50,515 nt of DNA, taken from contig NZ_LIXZ01000023.1 in the NCBI RefSeq assembly GCF_001305855.1, positions 1-50,515 of the forward strand. The letters run 5' to 3'. Of this stretch, positions 17,775-25,881 are shown in pieces; position 1 is the stretch's first letter, and each line of letters begins with the position of its first letter. Position numbers and translations under genes: made by a program. This DNA comes from Rossellomorea vietnamensis. GTDB lineage: Bacteria; Bacillota; Bacilli; Bacillales; Bacillaceae_B. The notes beneath the pieces are model-generated. The model worked only from the letters and a program-made list of their open reading frames with translations. It did no database searches and was not told the origin of the DNA.

Positions 17775-17995
17775 CGTGGTGCCACCTTTGTTGACTGCTC
17801 ATGCAGTCCACTCAATCGTATCGGAGCAGAATGCTCTAATACGCGTCTTTTGTAACGATAAGACATTCGCCAAAGCCTACTTCCCTAAGGTTTCGGTTTG
17901 GAAGCTCGGAAGTCCATTCCCTAAGACCGATCACACTGGTTCACACCAACCACCAGCTCTCTGAAGTGTCAATCATAGGTACTCCTCTTCGTCAA
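17724..17995 (-). promoter_or_regulatory. Trp T-box riboswitch, distal copy
   Basis: A second complete T-box stands in series upstream of the first. The T-box sequence with UGGCACC lies in 17773-17789 and the specifier TGG at 17914-17916 within GGAATGGACTT. Its own terminator follows. Transcription must pass both tRNA-Trp switches before reaching trpE. Confidence 0.92.
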
Positions 17996-18031
17996 AGCTC
18001 TTCGCTCATTTAATTAATTGTTTATTATACT

Positions 18032-18055
18032 AATCGCTTTTTTCCACGATGTCAA
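18032..18055 (-). promoter_or_regulatory. Probable promoter of the trp operon
   Basis: On the minus strand TTGACA (18050-18055) is followed after 17 bases by TAGTAT; an overlapping TATAAT sits three bases further on. It lies about 40 bases before the start of the distal T-box. Confidence 0.55.
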
Positions 18056-18094
18056 CCATTTATTAATATTATATTTCATTCTTTGCCAATTGGT

Positions 18095-18952
18095 TCAAAC
18101 AATGGTTATCATCATGGAATCGCAGACGGGTATATATCCGATTTCCATATAGATTTTGTTCGATGTGGGATTATCCAGGTCTGTGTAGAGGGAACAAAAG
18201 GAGTGTTCATGCAGTAAAAGACGGCTCAGTTCCGCTACAACAGAAGAGGCATATCCCTTCTTCCTGAATTCAGGCGGGGTATAGACAAAATTCACGGTAA
18301 TCCCATTTTCCGTTCTTCGTGCTCCCCTTGCCATGGAAACAGGGCGTCCCGCCACTTCCCAAAAGTACACATATGGTTCATTTTCAATCATATCTTTCGC
18401 CCTTTTAAGTGCTTCGTCATCCGATATGGATATGACTTCCGTATCTGAGACAAATTCACTGATCCATTTAGCCAACAGCACCTCTTGACCTGCACGTACT
18501 GGAACCATTCCCCCTTCACTTAACTGGATATCGTTCACTTTATTCAATTGATACACACGTTGGTTCATACGGATGGTGAAGCCCTTCCCCGTAACGTGAC
18601 ACCATGCATGAGTCAGTTGAAGTGCTGTTTCTTTCTCAGCAACAAAGCCGGTAATCGTAATCCCGGAGTCTTCACAAAACGAATTGAGCTGTTCAGCTAT
18701 CGCCTGGATCTCTTCCTTCCCTACTTTCAATGTAACGACAAGATAATGAGGGGGAGTCATGATGAATGATCCCACTACTTTGTCTTCCTCATTTTCCACT
18801 AAAAGCAGAAGTGGATCTATATATTTGTCACTCGTTTTCATGGTATTCAATAACCCCAAAGGCAGATTATTCGCTGCCTCATCTTCCATAAGGAGAGAAT
18901 GAACCTTTTCATGGAAGGCTATTGGGTCCTCATACTGCGTCAGCTTATACAT
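18095..18952 (-). CDS. GNAT family N-acetyltransferase
   Basis: 285 residues. The C-terminal GNAT domain has the acetyl-CoA segment VYTPPEFRKKGYASSVVAEL and ends in a NKIYMEIGYIPV pattern. The N-terminal half (about 1-150) is a diverged GNAT-like region, as in other two-part Bacillus acetyltransferases. The start ATG at 18952 has GGGGTGA upstream. It lies 48 bases downstream of the CrtI-like gene on the same strand and may be co-transcribed with it. The substrate is unknown. Confidence 0.8.
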   Translation of the reverse strand: MYKLTQYEDPIAFHEKVHSLLMEDEAANNLPLGLLNTMKTSDKYIDPLLLLVENEEDKVVGSFIMTPPHYLVVTLKVGKEEIQAIAEQLNSFCEDSGITITGFVAEKETALQLTHAWCHVTGKGFTIRMNQRVYQLNKVNDIQLSEGGMVPVRAGQEVLLAKWISEFVSDTEVISISDDEALKRAKDMIENEPYVYFWEVAGRPVSMARGARRTENGITVNFVYTPPEFRKKGYASSVVAELSRLLLHEHSFCSLYTDLDNPTSNKIYMEIGYIPVCDSMMITIV

Positions 18953-19000
18953 ATTATCACCCCATCACAACATTCTACATATCAGACTAGGATTCCTGCT

Positions 19001-20497
19001 TTATTTAGGAAGCTTTTTCCCTGTGATAGAGTGAAAGACATGATAACCACTGACAGACACCCCGATGGTCCCTGCACCGGGGAAGACAGAATCCCCACAT
19101 GCCCAGATATTCTTGAGCGGAGTCCTGTGGGAAAGACTGTTGAAGAGAGCATGATCATTGGTTTGGGGGAATCCCCCAACAATCCCCCCGGGCCGACCTG
19201 TATACCGTTCCCAAGCCTTTGGAGCACCCGGATAGAATTGTATAAGATCACTTCTAATAGAGGGTATCACCATCTCTATTGAATCCAGCATTTTCTCTTC
19301 AAGCGTACTCTTGTACGTATCATATTTTTCTTTTGTATCCCAATTTTCTAATCTTGTATGAGTTGATACCGTCACAGTACGGAATCCTTCCGGGGCACGC
19401 TGTCGGTCATCTTGATGGGATAATGATAAGAACAGATGGTCCCCTTCTGTCATATTGCCATCAGGGCTTGTGCAGATTTGCGAAAACAAAGGAAGGCTTT
19501 CCGGCAGGGATTCTTCTTTCAGTAACATATAAAGGGACATGGTTCCCCACAATTCCGCTCTTTCTTTTTCCTTCAAATAGTTATTAATCAATGGAGCATA
19601 TTTGGCAGGGAACAGATCCTTAAGAGACAGAACCGGAACATTGCATATGACATGAGTGGTACGGTATTCATTACCCCTATGATCTGAGACAATCCACTCC
19701 TGATTACGTTCATCACGGGTGATGCCTACAACTCTCCTCCCCAAGGTGGCTTTAACCCCGGCAGATATCGATGCATCGACCAGACATTCGGCTATGCGAT
19801 ATAAGCCGCCTTCAAGGTAGAAGGCCCCTTCATGATACATATCCAGTGCCAGGCATCCAAGCAACAATGAACATTGGTCGCTCTCCACCTGCATGCTGTC
19901 TATCAGCTGTCCATCAATAAAGTGCTTGAAGGATGGGTTGACATGCAGGTCGTATTTCTTCAACAAATCAAGCATGGTCTTCTGAAAGGCAGGTAGAAGG
20001 GTCAGTGAACTAAAATTCAGGCTCATAATGAGCTCCTTCCACTCTCTTACCGTTTTAGGAGGAAGGATGGGCAGTGAATCTACGAGGGTCCGGATTTTCT
20101 TTGCCATCCTGTACAAATCCCTGTAATAACAATCTATTTTATATGCAATATCAGGAAATGCTCTCATTAACCCATTCACATGTGTTTCCCGATTCCGGTG
20201 AAAGGTTAAGTTGACGCCCGGAAGATGAACGTCCATTACCCTGTCAAGGAGTTGATTCGAAGGCGATTCGATGCCGAGGTATTGGAAGATACGCTGATGA
20301 ATACCCCCATGTTCGAAACCCATCCCAAGAGTCGCACCTACTGGAAATAAAGCTTCTCCCCTCTGGAACTTCCCGGCGCAGCCTCCCCATTCCCTTGAAG
20401 CTTCAAGCACCTGTACATGATAACCCGCACTTCCAAGAAGGGCAGCAGCAGTAAGCCCACCGATACCGCCCCCTATCACGATTACAGAATGTTCCAT
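19001..20497 (-). CDS. CrtI-like FAD-dependent desaturase/oxidoreductase
   Basis: 498 residues of the phytoene desaturase superfamily. The N-terminal dinucleotide fold has GGGIGG at 9-14 and VLEAS further on. The C-terminal FAD motif GDSVFPGAGTIGVSVSG starts near residue 468, which is characteristic for carotenoid desaturases and isomerases of the CrtI/CrtO/CrtN type. The substrate is not proven; related proteins act on carotenoid precursors. No crtB/crtM gene is next to it, so a pigment role is only inferred. A degraded relative lies at 47532-47753. Confidence 0.8.
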   Translation of the reverse strand: MEHSVIVIGGGIGGLTAAALLGSAGYHVQVLEASREWGGCAGKFQRGEALFPVGATLGMGFEHGGIHQRIFQYLGIESPSNQLLDRVMDVHLPGVNLTFHRNRETHVNGLMRAFPDIAYKIDCYYRDLYRMAKKIRTLVDSLPILPPKTVREWKELIMSLNFSSLTLLPAFQKTMLDLLKKYDLHVNPSFKHFIDGQLIDSMQVESDQCSLLLGCLALDMYHEGAFYLEGGLYRIAECLVDASISAGVKATLGRRVVGITRDERNQEWIVSDHRGNEYRTTHVICNVPVLSLKDLFPAKYAPLINNYLKEKERAELWGTMSLYMLLKEESLPESLPLFSQICTSPDGNMTEGDHLFLSLSHQDDRQRAPEGFRTVTVSTHTRLENWDTKEKYDTYKSTLEEKMLDSIEMVIPSIRSDLIQFYPGAPKAWERYTGRPGGIVGGFPQTNDHALFNSLSHRTPLKNIWACGDSVFPGAGTIGVSVSGYHVFHSITGKKLPK

Positions 20498-20555
20498 ATC
20501 CCTTCACCCAATCCGTCATTTATTACTATTCAATCTACTCTTTTGCACCTGAAAA

Positions 20556-20589
20556 GACAAAAATGGATGGGTTAATTAAACCCATCCAT
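20556..20589 (-). terminator. Terminator of the panF operon
   Basis: ATGGATGGGTT (20563-20573) pairs with AACCCATCCAT (20579-20589) and is followed on the minus strand by TTTTTGTCTTTTC. The stem overlaps the panF stop codon. Confidence 0.8.
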
Positions 20590-22014
20590 CCTGTGTTTCG
20601 ACTGAGTAGCCAAGGAAACCAATACATACATGAAGAAGGAGATGATAATCGGAAAGATGACCGTATTCATATCCAGATAGTTCGGTGCAAAGCTATGGAA
20701 TAAAATATAGGTCAGCAGTCCCGCCACCATTGAAGCTAATGCACCAGCACCATTCCCCTTTTTCCAGTACAGTCCAAGAACGATTGGCCAGATAAAGACC
20801 GCTTCAAGTCCCCCGAATGAAAATAAATTAAGCCAGATAATCAATTCAGGCGGGCTTAATGCCAGCAGGAAAACAAGTCCACCTGTTATACTCGTCACCC
20901 AGAAGCTGATCGTCTTGATTTGTTTCTCTTTTGCGTCCTTATTGATGAAATTCATATAAACATCTTTAACGATGGCTGATGATACAATCAACAGCAACGA
21001 ATCCACCGTCGACATGATGGCTGCCATAGGAGCTGCCAGAACAATTCCCGCAAGCCACGGGGGGAGCACCTCAAGCGCAAGGAGCGGCATGACTTTGTCC
21101 GCCACTTCGATTCCCGGGAGGACCACTCTTGCCAGAACGCCGATGAGATGCATGCCAAGCATGATCGAACCTACGACGATCGTACCGATAATCAGAGCCC
21201 TGTGAAGGGAACGGGAATTCTTATAGCTCATGGCCCTTACGGCAACTTGGGGAAGTCCTACGACCCCTACACCCACCAGGATCCAGAAAGACGAAATATA
21301 CCTTGCGCTCAGTTCACCGTTCGGCCCATGAGGACTTAGTAAATTGGGATTTTCAGCCTGCAATTCCATCATGATTTTTTCCATGCCGCCACCTGCCATG
21401 ATGGTGGCGACGAGCAGGATGACGGTCCCTACAAGCATGACGACTCCCTGGATCGCATCTGTGATGGCAACCGCACGGAAACCGCCGATTATCACATAAA
21501 CCAGGACAGATATAGCAAAAATGAACAGAGCCGCTTCGTAGCTTAATCCCGTTAAAGATTCAATTAGGCGTGCCCCTCCTACCCACTGGGCAATCATCGC
21601 AGAAAATAAAAACAAGATGATACTGATGGCCGATAGGACCGTTATCTTATTGCTTCCGTATCGCCCCTGTAAATAATCGATCAATGTAACGGCTTTATAC
21701 TTCCTTGACATGATGGCAAACTTTTTACCAAGTATTAGTAGAACAAAATATCCTGTCACAACCTGGCTCATGGCAAGAAGCACCCATGATAACCCATATG
21801 TATACGCAGCACCGGGACCACCGATGAAGCTGCTCGCACTGCCGTATGTAGCGATCATCGTCATGGCGAGGATAAACCCTCCGAGTTGCCGGCTCCCGAG
21901 GAAATATTCCTGTATAAAGGAATCTGATTTACTTACAGTTCTAGCCGTATAAATCCCCACCATAAAAATCAAAACCAAAAATGCAAATAAGGGAATCAAT
22001 GCCATGCTATTCAT
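20572..22014 (-). CDS. panF: Sodium/pantothenate symporter
   Basis: About 480 residues with 12-13 membrane helices of the sodium:solute symporter family. The first-helix region (YFLGSRQLGGFILAMTMIATYGSASSF) and GGFRAVAITDAIQG are typical of PanF, which takes up pantothenate with sodium. Pairing with a yhdT gene just upstream is the classic yhdT-panF arrangement. I choose ATG at 22014, preceded by GAGGAGG inside the end of yhdT; the two genes overlap by a few bases. Confidence 0.9.
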   Translation of the reverse strand: MNSMALIPLFAFLVLIFMVGIYTARTVSKSDSFIQEYFLGSRQLGGFILAMTMIATYGSASSFIGGPGAAYTYGLSWVLLAMSQVVTGYFVLLILGKKFAIMSRKYKAVTLIDYLQGRYGSNKITVLSAISIILFLFSAMIAQWVGGARLIESLTGLSYEAALFIFAISVLVYVIIGGFRAVAITDAIQGVVMLVGTVILLVATIMAGGGMEKIMMELQAENPNLLSPHGPNGELSARYISSFWILVGVGVVGLPQVAVRAMSYKNSRSLHRALIIGTIVVGSIMLGMHLIGVLARVVLPGIEVADKVMPLLALEVLPPWLAGIVLAAPMAAIMSTVDSLLLIVSSAIVKDVYMNFINKDAKEKQIKTISFWVTSITGGLVFLLALSPPELIIWLNLFSFGGLEAVFIWPIVLGLYWKKGNGAGALASMVAGLLTYILFHSFAPNYLDMNTVIFPIIISFFMYVLVSLATQSKHRMDGFN

Positions 22015-22282
22015 GATCATCCTCCTCGTCGCCAAAAGGAATATCAGTCAGAAGATATTTCACGACAACAATCACTAAAAACACCATAAGTAGAAATCCC
22101 ATGATACAACTATAGAAGAACCATGCGGGCATCCCTAATATCCAATCGTAATCTGATACAGGCTGTCCACCGAGTCCAAATGCAAATCCATACCACCATA
22201 AAAAATTTATAAGAACGAGAGCAACTCCAATTAATGCTTCGTGGTTGGCAATTCGAAACCGTCTATCATCTTTATGATTCAC
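22007..22282 (-). CDS. yhdT: YhdT family (DUF997) small membrane protein
   Basis: 91 residues with two membrane helices (about 17-37 and 52-75) and an acidic C-terminus. Members of this family are found directly before panF in many bacteria and are presumed to accompany the symporter; the exact role is unknown. The start is GTG at 22282 with GGGGGAGGG upstream. Its 3' end overlaps the panF start. Confidence 0.85.
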   Translation of the reverse strand: MNHKDDRRFRIANHEALIGVALVLINFLWWYGFAFGLGGQPVSDYDWILGMPAWFFYSCIMGFLLMVFLVIVVVKYLLTDIPFGDEEDDHE

Positions 22283-22351
22283 TTCCTTTTACCCTCCCCC
22301 TAAATAAACATCCTTTAACAATTTACGACATGATGATGGGAAATGCAAGAA

Positions 22352-22389
22352 AAAGACAGGCCCGAAGCATCCGCTTCGGGCCTGTCTTT
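22352..22389. terminator. Very stable hairpin between divergent genes
   Basis: A perfect 17-bp stem (22352-22368 with 22373-22389) has a four-base loop. The T-rich tail is better on the minus strand (TTTTTCTT). It stands 5' of yhdT-panF on the minus strand and 5' of the small ORF at 22415 on the plus strand, an odd place for a terminator. It may be an attenuator or may insulate the two divergent units. Confidence 0.7.
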
Positions 22390-22414
22390 ACACTCTAATA
22401 AAAGGGGGGGAATC

Positions 22415-22549
22415 ATGAATCATTCTCTCTATTTGAAAGAGGGGGAACTCTTTTGTTTCATTGAGAATGATTTTCAATATCATTGTAATCTCTCCCAAAT
22501 AAAAAGTCAACCCCAAAAAGTTTGGTCAGATAAAGGAAAATTCTGGTGA
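22415..22549 (+). CDS. Small protein of 44 residues, unknown
   Basis: An ATG at 22415 is preceded by AAAGGGGGGG at good distance. The product begins MNHSLYLKEGELFCFIEND and contains two Cys and several aromatic residues, with no membrane segment. It lies directly before the large membrane protein gene. I do not recognise it. The ribosome site makes translation plausible, but the start could belong to a leader. Confidence 0.45.
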   Translation: MNHSLYLKEGELFCFIENDFQYHCNLSQIKSQPQKVWSDKGKFW

Positions 22550-22622
22550 AGTATAATATGAATTGTGGTAAAATTCTAAAATGTACTCACAATTAAAAGA
22601 GATAGAATGAGGGGGAATGACT

Positions 22623-24173
22623 GTGAGAGCAAAATTAAAAACATTTGGAATACCGATTGCAATAATTCTTTTATTGATTGGTGCACTTTTCTTCCATCAA
22701 CTTCTGAACGTCAAACAACAGCCGGATCCCGAATGGAGCAGATCGATTCCATTGGGCTACTCCACTGATGAACGTCCGCTTGTCTTCTATAACCAGGAAG
22801 GGCTATTTTTAGCAAGTAACGGAAAGGTCGATCAATATTCTTTCGATGATTCACTGAACCCAACGAAAGAAGGTACACTTAAAACAAGCGTTACCAGAGG
22901 CCAACCTTTTTGGACAGACGGAGATAAGGTTATACAAGTGAAGGATGGCCAGATTATTTCATCCGATGCTACCGGTGTCAAAGCCATCGATGATGAAGTA
23001 ACGGGAATGGGCACTTCAGCAAATACTATCTATTACTGGAAACAAGAGGTTCTGTATTCTCTTTCTCCAGATGATTTATCAAGCAAAGAAATTTACCGAT
23101 TCACTGATGAAGTCCTTGAAGCCTATGCAGGAAACGACGGAAGCACCGTATTACAAGTAAGGCAGGATGATACTCATTCCCACCTTTACTACATGGATGA
23201 AGGGTTACAAGTGGTGAAGAACCCATTTGCCATAGTCAATACAGCTACGAATCAGCATATTAACGGGCTGTCTTTCACAAACGAAAACAATCAGTTGACT
23301 CTTTTGTACAATGAAGAAATGCGCGCTCAAGGTACATTGTCCTATAAGATATTGAAATTGGAAACATCCATTGACGATTTAGGAACGTCGATACTAAAGC
23401 CTGCGAAGATTGAATTTACGAATGAACAATCAGGATTCAAATTGGAAAGTCCGAGGTCCGTACAGTTTGGAGACATCGATGGAAACCCGTCCATCCTTTT
23501 CACTTCCGAGAGTCACCAGGTAGGTGGACAAAATACCATCAGTCTGTACATTGCACCTTTCAGCGATTCCAATCAGCTTATGGCCAAACCGGTCAGCACA
23601 AGCAAGCATTTTACATATTCACCCATTCAGTTATCGGACAAAAGTATTGCCTGGCTTGACTATGGGGGTGACTACTATGAATTATTTGGGGCCTCTCAAG
23701 ATAAACAGGCCATCGCCAAAAGTACAACATGGTCGAAACGAAGCGTAAAAGAGGCCTTGAATAACTCGGTTCTCATGCTTTTCAGCAGCCTGGTCACTAT
23801 TTTGGTTTCGTTTTATTGGATACTTCCTTCCCTGTTTGTCTTGATCCTTCTTTATATGTTCAAACCGAATATGTTTGAAAAAGAAGAAATCAACTGGGTG
23901 GAATATGCCTCGATCATTCTATTCATCCTTATGCCACTGACTTTCATCAGTAAAGCGATGGGAGATTATTTCTATTTTGCCGCTCCCGGTTATCTCACAT
24001 TTTCGGGAAGCGAATATGTATTATTAGTGATCATCAGCATTCTTAGTGCACTGCTTTGGAAAGTTGGTAGAGATCCTGACTGGGGTACATTCGGAGGAGT
24101 ATTTTATTTCATGGGAATTTATATTCTTCTATACGTCACTTCAATCGGTCCGTATATCTTTAATTTATTTTAA
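22623..24173 (+). CDS. Unknown membrane protein with large external domain
   Basis: About 516 residues. One N-terminal membrane helix (about 8-25) is followed by an external domain of some 350 residues with repeated beta-strand segments and Asp/Gly turns, resembling a beta-propeller. Four membrane helices follow in the last 140 residues (starting near LMLFSSLVTILVSFYW). I do not recognise a family. I choose GTG at 22623 because GAGGGGGA lies seven bases before it, while the ATG at 22617 is almost adjacent to that site. It converges with the PAP2 gene. Confidence 0.75.
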   Translation: MRAKLKTFGIPIAIILLLIGALFFHQLLNVKQQPDPEWSRSIPLGYSTDERPLVFYNQEGLFLASNGKVDQYSFDDSLNPTKEGTLKTSVTRGQPFWTDGDKVIQVKDGQIISSDATGVKAIDDEVTGMGTSANTIYYWKQEVLYSLSPDDLSSKEIYRFTDEVLEAYAGNDGSTVLQVRQDDTHSHLYYMDEGLQVVKNPFAIVNTATNQHINGLSFTNENNQLTLLYNEEMRAQGTLSYKILKLETSIDDLGTSILKPAKIEFTNEQSGFKLESPRSVQFGDIDGNPSILFTSESHQVGGQNTISLYIAPFSDSNQLMAKPVSTSKHFTYSPIQLSDKSIAWLDYGGDYYELFGASQDKQAIAKSTTWSKRSVKEALNNSVLMLFSSLVTILVSFYWILPSLFVLILLYMFKPNMFEKEEINWVEYASIILFILMPLTFISKAMGDYFYFAAPGYLTFSGSEYVLLVIISILSALLWKVGRDPDWGTFGGVFYFMGIYILLYVTSIGPYIFNLF

Positions 24174-24176
24174 TAC

Positions 24177-24206
24177 AAAAACGCTCAGGTCTCCTGAGCG
24201 TTTTTT
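24177..24206. terminator. Bidirectional terminator hairpin
   Basis: AAAACGCTCAGG pairs with CCTGAGCGTTTT around a three-base loop, with A and T tracts on both sides, between two convergent genes. Confidence 0.9.
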
Positions 24207-24880
24207 GCATGCATATCTTCATCTTCTCTCCAATGCTTGCGTTTGTAGAAATACATATAGATCGTGATGCAAAGGGTCAGCCAGGCACCGCCTGCTGTGA
24301 AACCGCCAAGGATGTCACTAGGATAATGGACCCCAAGGTAAATCCTGCTCATTCCAATCAGCAGGACAAGCATGGCGACCAGTATCACGCTCCCCCATTT
24401 ATATCGTTTCCGATCCAGGGCTCGGAAAAGGATGAATGCCAGTGAACCATAGAATATGAATGAGCTCATCGAATGCCCACTTGGAAAACTGTAGCCACCC
24501 TGTTGGATCAATGCTTCAATATCGGGGCGGTCCCGTTTGAATATCCATTTTAGAAGCCCATTGAACCCCGCACCTGTCAGGATGGTAATCGATACAAACA
24601 GAGCAAGTGGATATTTCTTCATAAACAGAAGGATGATCACTGCACACCCCGTGAATATGGAGATACCTTTTATTCCCCCTAAGAAAGTGATGAACGTCAT
24701 GATCTCCGTCAATTTATGTGAAATCGTCCCTCTGACGATTTCGAATACACCATTATCGAATTGTGCGATCTCATTTTCTTTCCATTCTTCCACGATCGAT
24801 ACAAATCCCCAGGTGAAGACGATCAAACACAATAGGGATACAGCGACAAAGACGCCTTGTTCAATGTGTTTCTTCTTCAA
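24185..24880 (-). CDS. PAP2 family phosphatase
   Basis: 231 residues, six membrane helices. The three phosphatase motifs are complete: K-x6-RP (111-119), PSGH (133-136) and SR-x5-H-x3-D (178-189). Such proteins remove phosphate from phosphatidylglycerol phosphate, undecaprenyl pyrophosphate or related lipids on the outer membrane face; which one cannot be told. The start is TTG at 24880 after GGGAGAAG, 30 bases behind ku, so it is probably transcribed together with ku. Confidence 0.88.
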   Translation of the reverse strand: MKKKHIEQGVFVAVSLLCLIVFTWGFVSIVEEWKENEIAQFDNGVFEIVRGTISHKLTEIMTFITFLGGIKGISIFTGCAVIILLFMKKYPLALFVSITILTGAGFNGLLKWIFKRDRPDIEALIQQGGYSFPSGHSMSSFIFYGSLAFILFRALDRKRYKWGSVILVAMLVLLIGMSRIYLGVHYPSDILGGFTAGGAWLTLCITIYMYFYKRKHWREDEDMHAKNAQET

Positions 24881-24910
24881 GACTTCTCCCTCTCTCCTGA
24901 CTCACGCCTT

Positions 24911-25741
24911 CTACTGAGCTTTTTTCTTAGAAGTCGTTTTCTTTTTAGTTGGTTTCTTTGCCTTTTTAGGTTTGGACGAATCGATGGATGCCTGCAGGGC
25001 TGCCATTAGATCCGTTACATTTTCTTTCGGTTCTCTTTCTTTGGATGTGACCATTTTTTCCCCTGTTTGTTTCGATTCGATCAATTGACTTAATCGTTCA
25101 CGATACTGATCCTTATAGTTCTCCGGCTGGAATTCAGTCGTCAGTTGATCGATGAGCATGGTAGCGGTCTGCAATTCCTTTTCGGTAATCTCGTCTCCTT
25201 CAGGCACATTCGGGACATCGCCGGCTCCTCTTACCTCATCCGGATAGTGAATGGTTTCCATGACGAGTGTATGCTCATATACACGAACGATGGAAAGCTG
25301 TTCCTTCGACCTCATCGTGATTTTGGCAATTCCTACCTTCCCTGACTCCTGTAGCGCTTTTCTCAAAAGGGAATAGGCTTTCTTCCCACCGTCGTTCGGT
25401 GAAACGAAATAACTTCGATCAAAGAAAATCGGATCGATTTCCTCCATCTTGATAAAATCGACAATCTCTACTGCCTTATCTCCGCTGGCTTCCTTCAGCT
25501 CTTTCAATTCCTCATCTTCAAGGACGACGAATTTACCTTTCGTCACTTCATAGCCCTTCACAATATCGGCTGGATCGAGTTCCTTTTCACAAGCGGGACA
25601 TACTTTCTCGTATTTAATGGGTGTATGACATTCTTTATGAAGTGAACGGAGCTTGATATCCCGATCTTCTGTAGCAGAATGAAGTTTAATGGGGATGTTC
25701 ACCAGTCCAAAGCTGATGGACCCTTTCCAAATAGTATGCAT
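24911..25741 (-). CDS. ku: Ku protein of non-homologous end joining
   Basis: 276 residues; a ring-forming homodimer that binds broken DNA ends and recruits LigD. The N-terminus MHTIWKGSISFGLVNIPIKL is the family hallmark. The Ku core runs to about residue 240, followed by a Lys-rich tail (KKAKKPTKKKTTSKKK) that in other bacteria helps bind DNA or LigD. I prefer ATG at 25741 (GGAGGG upstream) over an in-frame TTG at 25750. It is divergent from ligD, with 140 bases in between. Confidence 0.95.
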   Translation of the reverse strand: MHTIWKGSISFGLVNIPIKLHSATEDRDIKLRSLHKECHTPIKYEKVCPACEKELDPADIVKGYEVTKGKFVVLEDEELKELKEASGDKAVEIVDFIKMEEIDPIFFDRSYFVSPNDGGKKAYSLLRKALQESGKVGIAKITMRSKEQLSIVRVYEHTLVMETIHYPDEVRGAGDVPNVPEGDEITEKELQTATMLIDQLTTEFQPENYKDQYRERLSQLIESKQTGEKMVTSKEREPKENVTDLMAALQASIDSSKPKKAKKPTKKKTTSKKKAQ

Positions 25742-25881
25742 ATCTTTCAATACCCTCCTTTACTTAAACTAATCCCTTATCCATATCATTTAGTTCCCCT
25801 ACTTTCTTCATCCCTTTAAACATCTGGAAATAATCCGGGTCCCACACGGACACACTACTACTTAAAAAAAGGTGAAATGAA

